Assembly (NCBI GenBank): GCA_002633025.1
Contig: NMRB01001092.1
Span: 50,819 to 114,818, forward strand
Length of the DNA stretch: 64,000 nt
Direction: 5' to 3'
Source: Notospermus geniculatus
Lineage: Eukaryota; Nemertea; Pilidiophora; Heteronemertea; Lineidae
The position numbers and the translations under genes are program-made. Positions 56,138-64,000 of this stretch are shown in pieces; the first letter of the stretch is position 1, and every line of letters begins with the position of its first letter. Below the pieces are notes generated by a model that was given only the letters and a program-made list of their open reading frames with translations, did not search any database and was not told the DNA's origin.

Positions 56138-57173
56138 TAGAGAGGATGCGCAGCTTTCCGACTCCGACTTCAACTACGAGAATGAATTGCAGTCCGCTAT
56201 GGACATCCTTGATAAAAACGATGTGATAGAAGTTTTCAATTCGTCAAACACAATAAACTGAAGGCAGGAAAAACTGGCCTCATAAATTGGAAGTGCGGAT
56301 AAATAATGAATGTTGAAGTCGTAATCCTAGTCGTTAAGACTTTGAGACACGACCATGACGACTAATGATATTTGCGATTTAATGCGCACTTCCGATTACG
56401 ACAGTCAAAATTACATTACATTTACATCCCTTAGGCTCCACTGACCCATCGGACCCCTGTGAAACGCGTTTCAGAGGGGTCCGATTTGGAGAGCTGAGAT
56501 GTTGACTTTGCGTAATCACGTGTAATCCTATTGTTTTCCTTCTCTGCCTGATTTATAACAAAATGGAAAATAGGCTGTTGCCTTGCCGGAAAGTTATGCA
56601 GTTGAACAGAGAATTCTTTGTTATATCAAAAAAACTGCTTTAAATTTTCAAATCCGATGAAAATTAACGATTTTACAATGCTGAATTTGTAGCCTGTTTG
56701 GGCCGTAACCATTATGCATTCCCCCTTGCCTCGATATGATTCCTTATCTGTCCTACATAATTTAGTGGATTGGCATGGCTCACTTATAACCAGAGGGGTG
56801 CAAGGTGCAATTAGGTCAGTGGCTCAGATTAACCAGGTGATGTAAGATTATGTAAAATTAGTCAATGTGGGAAGGTGTATATTTTCTGCAACATTTTCCC
56901 TAAGGCTCTGTTCAGCAAATGTATTCTGCCACAAAGTTACGATTTGCAAACGTCTATCAAATCGTTTTTATCAAAATCGTTTCTGTATACAAATTTCTGT
57001 ATCAAAATCGGTCGGCATACAATTAGCAGGTGCTACGTGTGTTGTCTAATCTGATTTCCGTGGAATTCCGCGTTTTCTCCATGCCGTTTTATCAAGGATG
57101 TCCACAGCGGACTGCAATTCATTCTCGTAGTTGAAGTCGGAGTCAGAGTCGGAAAGCTGCGCATCCTGCTCTA
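56138..57173. mobile_element. Long member of the TAGAGAGG..GCGCA family, 1036 bp, about 80-bp inverted ends
   Basis: The left end TAGAGAGGATGCGCAGCTTT runs on through CCGACTCCGACTTCAACTAC and GATAAAAACGAT. The right end at about 57090-57173 is its reverse complement with few changes. This is the longest copy in the window and has about 870 bp of internal DNA, including a palindromic GGGTCCGA region near 56450. No transposase frame longer than 60 codons is seen, so it is non-autonomous. Confidence 0.8.
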
Positions 57174-58220
57174 TTCCCTCGGAGAGGTTCCCGATGTAGG
57201 CCTACGTCGATCAGTGTTCCCCATATTTCTGTGTTTTTCCCAATTGTTTCCCTCCTGACGGATTAAGAGGCAACTAACCTAACAATAACTGCATTCTAGT
57301 CTGCGTCTATTGTTGGGAGTTCACACTGAGCTACAGAAACACCAAAAATAGATAAAGACCAAAAATAGGCCTATACCACTCTGAAACAGCCCAGCCCAAG
57401 GGTTTTAGTTATTTTTTTGAATAATAGATGGCGCATGCTCAAAAAAGTTGCAAAAATCTAAAATCTTTTGGCACCAAAATATAGGCAGGGGCACAAGGAA
57501 TACTAATCACAACTTTGTTTGCAAATCCATGCATTCCCTAATGAGTAATTAGCAATTAAAGGGTCCTGCGCCACCTATATTTAAAAAAATGAACTCAACG
57601 CGCTGGTCCATGCCAGTCTGAGGTATAGGCCTAGTCATCTATTTAAAGATTCATATCTCTGAAACTAGTAGATGGATTTGATTGAATTTTATACTGCTTG
57701 TAGCCAGTGTCTAATTCTTTGACTTGGTGCAGTAACTTTCAGATCTTCCATGTTTTTAGGGAGACAGCTGCCAATTTTACGCTTTTCAACGTTGAGAGTG
57801 GTACATTTTTGGTCTTTATCTATTTTTGGAAACACTCAGCTCCGACTTTACACCTATTCAACACTCGCCTCCATCATGTAAAATTCCTAGGCGCGAGTTT
57901 TTTTAAACTTCTCCACCAGGAGTGAGGTAAATATTTCCTAGATCGAGGTTACCGTACTTTACTCCTGGTGGTGAGGTTAAAAACTAACATCCTGCCTGGG
58001 AATTACACCGGAAATGGCTGGTAGGTAGGTGCGTGTGTTAAGAGGCGCTTGTGAAATCGCAATCTGAGAGGTCGCCACCATCGTTCCTCGGCTAAGACCT
58101 CTAAAAAAGGGCTGGAACCCAGCACAAGATTCTTGTGCTCATGATTTTAGAAATCAGTTGATAAAGTACCGGTACCGGTACCGAAAATTAGAATTTCTTC
58201 CAGTATTTGTAAAAATACTA
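57174..58220. other. No supportable gene
   Basis: Contains AT-rich unique DNA and an imperfect inverted pair CTCCACCAGGAGTGAGGT / TACTCCTGGTGGTGAGG near 57910-57975. Nothing else recognised. Confidence 0.5.
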
Positions 58221-59201
58221 GTACCGTCATATGGGGCAACATTGAACAGTTTTCACACATTTTCTTGTGTTTTTTTATTATTTTTGCGAGTTTGGTAACC
58301 CAGCAGAGATGTGCAAACATCTTGGACAACTGTGGCCTTCCTTGTCTAGCTGTTTCAAATATGCAGTTGAATGGAAAGTACTTTTTTTCCCCAAAAAATG
58401 TAGGTGTTCAAAGTTACCCGCCGAAGGGGCAACATTGAACAGCCTATATTTTGCAGAGTCTGGTAACTCAGGAGAGCTGCAAACATCTTGGACAATGGCT
58501 TCTCTTATCAAGGCTTATCCAATATGCAGTTGAGTGGATAGGAAACAAAAACCTTAGATTTCAAAGTAACCCCTGACACATGCCTCAGAAGGGGCAACTT
58601 TGAACACATCATGTCCAATGTTACTCCATCTGACGGTTATTCGTAAGTACATATATACTTAATACCATGTAGGTTTTAGCCGTTCGATTTGGCAGCATAG
58701 TAGTTTAGGTTACATTACCTGTGGGCACTTCTTCTTGCAAAGAAATGTAACTTTGAGCACTGTTCAATCTTACCCTATTTTCAAACTTTTTTACCTATCA
58801 ATTAGGAATTCATTAATTGTGATAATATAGCTAGAAGTTGGAAGTTTATTCATTGTCTAACCTTTATATGGGTGAGTTATGAGGTTTATTATAAACTTTT
58901 AATCACCTTTTATGACTATGTAACACGGCCAGGGAGAGAAGTTTCCTAAAGAAGCAAAACGGGCCTTTTCTTCTCATTCAAGCATGTCAAAAGCTCCAGC
59001 ATAAAAAAATAGGTGCAGACTTGCTACACAAATGAAAATAAATGTAGCATTGCCGCTAGTATTGGACTGTCAAAAAATGAACCAGAAAATGATTTTTTAT
59101 GGTTTGGTTAATCAGTACCTGCTGATAAACACAGAGAATAACTTTTTTAGAACTTTGTTCAAAGTTACCCCGCAGTTCAAAGTTGCCCCATATGACGGTA
59201 C
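58221..59201. mobile_element. Element of 981 bp with 26-bp inverted ends
   Basis: GTACCGTCATATGGGGCAAC then ATTGAA at the left pairs with TTCAAAGTTGCCCCATATGA then CGGTAC at the right with one mismatch. Inside, GGGGCAACATTGAACAG plus a following TTGGACAA..TATGCAGTTGA segment occurs twice (58234, 58433), and GGGGCAACTTTGAAC a third time (58592). No transposase frame; non-autonomous DNA element. Confidence 0.8.
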
Positions 59202-59872
59202 GGTACCGTACTATTTTAACATTCCGTTGGCGAATAAATGTTTTATTGAGGAATAAAGTACTAACTCTTTCGAATCCCTACGCAATTAGTTGTGCAATGG
59301 TCAGAAATTCACCCGCCGTCAGCAAAAGCATGGAGGTAGTATTGAGAAGGAGCGAGCACGGTCCTAATCGCTGTGACCACAATTCCACGCCCCCATTGTT
59401 TGCCTTTGTTCCCGCCTATTGTCCGGTACGCACGCNTTTTCAATGCTGAATTTGTACACAATTCTGTGTGTAAAAATTTGGTTTCCACAGAAGGTTTTCA
59501 CGCTGTAGCGTGATTTCACGGCCTAGCAAGTAGCATGATGGTGTAGACTGCTTTAAAATGTTTATAATCATAATCATAATCAGCATCATAGGAATTATCT
59601 CTTCGACTTCGTCGGAAAACCCATTTATTCTGTTAGAGTAGATCGATTGGTCAAACCACCAGCAGACAGACAAAACACAATTGCCGATCCGCAAAATCTA
59701 GGTCAAATTATCGAAAAGCTATCTCACAAAAAACACTCCTAAGCTAAAAGCCATTGCTTTTACAATATTTACCAAAATTTAATGACTTTTTAGGCCTTAA
59801 AGATAATTAATGTATCACGACTTCATTGTTTACATTCAATGTTTGTAAACATGGATGTTTACCGGTACATTA
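59202..59872. other. No supportable gene
   Basis: Holds an isolated N at 59436 and a short TAATCATAATCATAATCA run near 59565. No exon or domain recognised. Confidence 0.5.
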
Positions 59873-61102
59873 TTAGCTCACCTGTGGTGAGCTTATACAA
59901 TGGTTGTGCGTCCGTCGGCCGTCGTCGTCGTCGTCGTCGTCCGTCGTCGTCCGTCGTCGTCCGTTAGCAGGGCACGTTTCGTAACCGCTGGGGCTATTGA
60001 TCTGAAACTTGGTACATATATACCCCTAGGTCATATGACCTATGACAACAAGTTTCGGTCCGATTCGATTCTTGGCTTGGCCACCAGGTGGCTAAAACTG
60101 AAAACACAAAAAGTGCAATAACTCCTGAACCAATGACATGATCATCTCCAAATTTTTATCATAGGTGTATCTAATGAGGATACATAACATATATAACGGG
60201 TTTTTGATTTGACCTACTTTTCAAGGTCACAGAGGTCAAAGTTCAAAATTTTTCCTTTTGGTGGCACGTTTCGTAACCGCGGGTGCTATTGACCTGAAAC
60301 TTGGTACATATATACCCCTATGTCAGATGACCTAGTACACCAAGTTTCGGTCTGATTCGACTCTTAGCGTGGCCACCAGGTGGCAGAAACTCAAAACACA
60401 AAAAGTGCAATAACTCCTGAACTAATGAGTGGATCACCCCCAAATTTTTATCATAGGTGAATCTGCTGAGGGTACATTACATATATAAAGGAGTTTTGGT
60501 TTGACCTACTTTTCAAGGTCACAGAGGTCAAAGTTCAAAATTTTGCCTGTTGGTGGCACGTTTCGCAAGTGCTTGGGCTATTGACCTGAAACTTGGTACG
60601 TATACACCCCTATGCCAGATGACCTATGACACCAAGATTCAGTCCGATTCGATTCTTGGCTTGGCCACCAGGTGGCCAAAACCAAAGCTCAAAGCCTAGT
60701 AACTCCTGAACTGTTAACTGGATTGTCTCCAATTGTTTGTCAGAGGTGTATCTAATGAGGATACATGACATTATGAAAAGAGTTTTTGATTTGATCTACT
60801 TTTTACAGTCACAGAGTTCAAGTTCCAAATATAGCCATTTTAGTGGCATGTTTCATGGCTATATGGCCCTATTCTAACATGGTGTGATCATCTATGTGTA
60901 CTGTAGAGCACATTTTTGTACAGTTGGAATGCAATTAGTGGTTACAGGCAGCCGTCTTGGAAAATCGACGTCATAAATTCTCAAGCTAGAATGTTTTGAC
61001 CTTGAAATTTTGACCGTAAATCATGACCCTGGAACTCACGGCCTGGAGCATTTCGATTTTACGTTTGTCATTTGTTCTTCTGGTACGTTCACACAGGTGA
61101 GC
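59873..61102. mobile_element. CTCACCTGTG-ended interspersed element with tandem core
   Basis: It begins TTAGCTCACCTGTGGTGAGC, followed by CCGTCGTCGTCG microsatellite (59910-59965). It ends CACACAGGTGAGCA at 61090-61102, inverted to the start. The core is a 292-bp tandem repeat (starts 59971, 60263, 60555, partial 60845), each unit with GAAACTTGGTACATATATAC, GGCCACCAGGTGGC and AAGGTCACAGAGGTCAAAGT. Elements of this form are common in marine invertebrate genomes. Frames over the CCGTCG run are low complexity. Confidence 0.75.
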
Positions 61103-61310
61103 ACATGGTCCATGGACCATTTCATGTTATTTTGAACTTTTAGGACATGTCAACCCACCAAATTGAATAGTTTCGATATAAAAAGAATTTCTAGATTGGC
61201 ATGCCACCAACAAATTACTCATAAGACAAAGAAAGACTGGACATAAACAAACAAAATGTAAATAAACAATGATTTTCGTGGCCCGCGAAAATACCCGTGA
61301 TACATTATCT

Positions 61311-61480
61311 TTAAAGGAGCTGGACGTCCAAGTTGTAAACACTCACTCACTGGTTCCTTATCCACGCGACGCCTGCGGTGCTGCCACCTATTGTCGGTGA
61401 TTGTACTGACGTGAATATCGTGCCTACATGTAGTGAGTGAGTTGCATTGGACCGGGCACCAGTCTAACGATCACGGGGCG
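61311..61480. mobile_element. Truncated copy of the TTAA MITE at 16519
   Basis: TTAAAGGAGCTGGACGTCCA matches the AGGAGTTAGACGCC end. The interior CACTCACTCACTGGTTCC...GCCTGCGGTGCTGCCACCTA corresponds to the reverse of 16600-16740. It stops near 61480 without the second end. Confidence 0.8.
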
Positions 61481-61999
61481 CTACAAGCACCCCGCAAACT
61501 AACAAGGCCACAAACTAACTACGCGTGAGCCGGGGACGTTATGGTAGTATGAAAACGGGGACATTTTGACCCGGGGACGTTCTGACTGGATACCGCAGTT
61601 TCACATCATGTCAATGACCTGTGCTGGACATGTTGTTAATGTCAGACTACAGCATTTGATTCTACTTTGTTTTACGTTTTCATTTCAGTCATGTTGAAGT
61701 GAACCTGGGAGTGCTATCCACAAAGTCAGGTAGGCCTAGGCCGACCATAAATTCTGGTGAACAACAATCATAAAAAAAGAGGATGCCTCCAGGATGTGTG
61801 GATGTCTCCAGCATGTTGCGAGAGAGGTTGACAAAATGTGAAAGCCAGATGCGGGTACGGATGATTAGGCCTAGGCCTGCCTATGTTGCCGTCAGTCCTT
61901 TGCAGAGTAGTCAATCAAGTATCTATACCAGGCCAGCATAACCAGGACCCTCTGAAAATCCTCTGAAAGGACTTGAAACTCTTTGTTACAAGCTACATA

Positions 62000-62682
62000 C
62001 AGTGGTGTGAATTAATATTCGAACAGAGGGAAAATTTGTCACTTCGGTATTCCAATATCTATATCAAAAGTATTTGAAATCAGTCCTAGATATGCACTCC
62101 TCTAGTCTGATATATTTTTGTTGAATTCAGATGCTGGATATCACGAGAGTGGTGAAAATACCGAAATTTGACATATTGGTAAATATCAAAGACATCAAAC
62201 TTGAATCCAGGTGTATGAATATCAACTTCTAATCTGTTTCCAAATGCTGTCAGGTAATAGCCCCATTCAACATGTTGTTGCAAGGGGAAAAAATTCCACA
62301 AAATACCCAGACAAAATGGTGATAACAGCAAATCTCAAGAAATGTCAAATTTCGATATTTTCGCCATTCTCGTGATATGCAGTATCTGAATTCAGCGAAA
62401 ACATATCAGACTAGAGGAGTCAGGGATGTCAAATTTCAGCCTTTTGGCTGATTTCAGACTTTTTGGTCAGATTTTTCAATACTTTTTCAAATGGAAAACA
62501 CCAATTTCCACCTTTCTAAAGTGAGTTTCAGACTTTTTAAAAAAATCTGTTGACATCCCTGAGGAGTGCATTCTAAGACTGACTTCAAATACTTTTGATA
62601 TAGATATTGGATACAGAAGCGGCAAATTTTGCCTTTAATGAAAAGCTGAATTCCCTCTGTCGAATATTAATTCACACCACTG
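62000..62682. mobile_element. Long inverted-repeat element upstream of the coiled-coil exon
   Basis: CAGTGGTGTGAATTAATATT then CGAACAGAGGGAA at the left matches in reverse TTCCCTCTGTCGAATATTAA then TTCACACCACTG at the right. The arms are over 150 bp and include CTGAATTC and ATATCACGAGAR parts. TA precedes the left end. It lies in the presumed intron just before the acceptor at 62789 and has a second element inside it. Confidence 0.85.
62421..62561. mobile_element. Nested 141-bp element with 6-bp target duplication
   Basis: The ends CAGGGATGTCAA and TTGACATCCCTG are inverted. AGGAGT directly flanks both sides (62415 and 62562). The matching left arm of the host element reads continuous GCACTCCTCTAG at about 62095, giving the pre-insertion sequence. 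Confidence 0.9.
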
Positions 62683-62789
62683 TGTCTTTCTTCCACTCAG
62701 CAATGTGCGAACTTTGTCTTCTACCATCGTTTTCAGAGGGTATTTGTCACATGATAATCTTACTTCATTTCAATTTTCATTTCCTTCAG

Positions 62790-62978
62790 TCCAAAGATGA
62801 ACGTATCTGTTCACTAGAGACAGAAAATGCCATGCTTCATCTAAAGCTTGCTCAGCTGCAGGGGTCTTTGAAGAAGGCTCAGGATGAACGCCATGCATTG
62901 AGGACACGTATTGAGCAGGAAGTGGATCGAAGGAAAGTGATGAGCTCTACCCTGTTGGGGATGTTGCAGAGAATGAAG
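62790..62978 (+). CDS. Coiled-coil protein, internal exon
   Basis: Acceptor TTTCCTTCAG ends at 62789; donor AAG|GTGAGC follows 62978. The 189-bp exon encodes exactly 63 residues starting SKDERICSLETENAMLHLKL and ending STLLGMLQRMK. Heptad-like spacing of Leu/Met and many charged residues predict a continuous coiled coil. It joins in phase 0 to the exon at 63470. The protein was not identified; coiled-coil regions of cytoskeletal or motor-associated proteins look like this. A CDS exon upstream was not found: the acceptor-bounded segment 61692-61728 has a stop in the frame needed. The first coding exon probably lies further upstream, or the ATG is inside this exon. Confidence 0.75.
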
Positions 62979-63118
62979 GTGAGCGACAAGGTGTAAGACA
63001 AAGACAGTGTTCCTTAGCTGCTCAGTGGAACATTATGACACCTGCTCCCTGCTCCCACCAGATATATTGTAATGTCCACTTATCCAAAAAATAGAGCACA
63101 AAAGGCGACACACAAAAT

Positions 63119-63331
63119 GATATAATAAAAGGAGTCGTCCTCCAAAAATCTTGCAAATTTTCGACCCCAACTGGGGTCTTCTTCAGGCATGTCAGGCTGG
63201 CACTTTCAAGTCGAGCTACCAGAAGTGACTTCTGGTAGCTCGACTTGAAAGTGCCAGCCTGAAGAAGACCCCAGTTGGGGTCGAAAATTTGCAAGATTTT
63301 TGGAGGACGACTCGGCTCCTTTTATTATATC
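63119..63331. repeat. Near-perfect long palindrome in the intron (about 100-bp arms)
   Basis: GATATAATAAAAGGAGTCGT on the left runs to the centre at CCAGAAGTGACTTCTGG (about 63226) and is mirrored to CCTTTTATTATATC. Only a 9-base ATGTCAGGC duplication in the left arm and two small changes break symmetry. A partial copy of the arm lies at 63942-63990. It is probably two copies of a short element fused head to head. Confidence 0.9.
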
Positions 63332-63469
63332 GTAATGTCCATGTCTTAGAGAAAGGTAGAAACTCATACCTCAGTCATTTGCCTTTGCCTTCCCTCCTAC
63401 TGCATGCTGCATGCAGGGTCAGCCTGACTTCTCAGATATTAATCAACCCTACTTATTATGTTTTTACAG

Positions 63470-63608
63470 CTGTTAAGACAAGAGCTTGATGAAATGAGGA
63501 CTTTCATTCAGACTGTTCCTAAGGTAATGTCAGAGGAATGTCGTAAAATTCTCCATCAGGCAGAAAGACATCGTGATGCACTGACTGTACAAGAAACAAA
63601 TATTACTG
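63470..63608 (+). CDS. Coiled-coil protein, next exon (gene continues beyond window)
   Basis: Acceptor TGTTTTTACAG ends at 63469. Phase 0 reading continues the previous exon: LLRQELDEMRTFIQTVPKVM then SEECRKILHQAERHRDALTV then QETNIT, to a donor CTG|GTGGGT at 63609. An earlier donor AAG|GTAATG at 63524 is also in phase, but the codons after it still look like protein, so the longer exon is preferred; alternative use is possible. Together the two exons give about 109 residues of mainly helical, charged sequence. 63610-64000 holds intron sequence and part of the palindrome family. Confidence 0.7.
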
Positions 63609-64000
63609 GTGGGTATATTACATCTGCATTCCTGAATGGTTCCTTGGGGTAAGGTTTATACTACAATAAAGGGCATTTACCCACACTCCTGGAGCACATC
63701 CACCTTACTATGAGGAACCGGACGAACTAACGTCACGACGTGGCGCTGTGATCGATGTGACCGAAGTTTCTTTTTTGAACGTGATTTCCAGTCATTTGCA
63801 TTAACTTCTGGCGTGAAATAAACCCTATTTTTTCAGTCGCATGACATTAAAATTTACACCATCTTATCGTGGATGAAAATTTCTGCAATTTCTTTGCTTA
63901 TTTTCCTTAATAATGATAATATACAGGAAGTCAACTTCCAGATTTTGCAAATTTTCGACCCCAACCGGGGTCTTCTTCAGGCTGGCACTTAACAGTACAA

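Noticed and set aside
59900-60121. 73-codon frame starting MVVRPSAVVVVVVV
   Set aside because: It is a CCGTCG microsatellite plus tandem-repeat translation.
61692-61728. Small upstream exon for the coiled-coil gene
   Set aside because: Splice-like sites are present, but the frame that would join in phase to 62790 contains a TGA; at most a non-coding exon.

Overview
The window looks like a repeat-dense stretch of a marine invertebrate genome, taken from a draft assembly. Four things show a eukaryote: exons bounded by polypyrimidine-AG and GT sites, BEL/Pao retrotransposon sequence, Helitron and DDE-type transposase remnants, and dozens of short inverted-repeat elements (MITEs). Two N gaps (4694-4924, 51382-51684) and six isolated Ns point to a draft. 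The palindromic hexamer AGGCCT recurs throughout, often doubled, as in some echinoderm, hemichordate, cephalochordate and mollusc genomes. The species cannot be fixed from the sequence alone.

Layout. 1-3.7 kb is a graveyard: a duplicated 440-bp segment, a decayed transposase with a C-terminal DUF4218-like motif, and a decayed Helitron N-terminal domain. 3.7-6.9 kb holds the best protein-coding locus: a tandemly duplicated first coding exon followed by one long exon for an RNase H-like transposase-related protein with an embedded PHD-like finger. 6.9-19.2 kb is packed with MITEs (several with TA or TTAA target sites), a solo BEL LTR, tandem repeats and a receptor-half-site-rich satellite. 19.7-24.2 kb has a possible terminal exon, a small GC-rich ORF and, on the minus strand, a C-terminal fragment of a Fanzor/TnpB-type RNA-guided nuclease.

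24.5-31.4 kb and 39.4-49.6 kb are two direct copies of one large segmental duplication with internal tandem expansions. Between them lie a young gag-only BEL/Pao element (31360-33810, LTRs differing at about three positions), a nest of GC-rich elements joined at TTAA, and a first exon with one C2H2 zinc finger (37600). 50-62 kb is again non-coding: a novel-looking repeat array, a 1-kb element with long inverted ends, a 980-bp element with 26-bp inverted ends, and a 292-bp tandem array inside a CTCACCTGTG-ended element. The right edge (62790-63608) enters a real host gene: two phase-compatible coiled-coil exons on the plus strand that must continue beyond the window.

Few genes here work together. 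The main story is mobile elements acting on one another: nested insertions with visible target duplications, empty sites preserved in paralogous copies, and LTR recombination. The most notable items are the Fanzor fragment, the PHD-bearing transposase with a duplicated leader exon, and the recurring GGTGG..CCACC motif in the segmental duplication.
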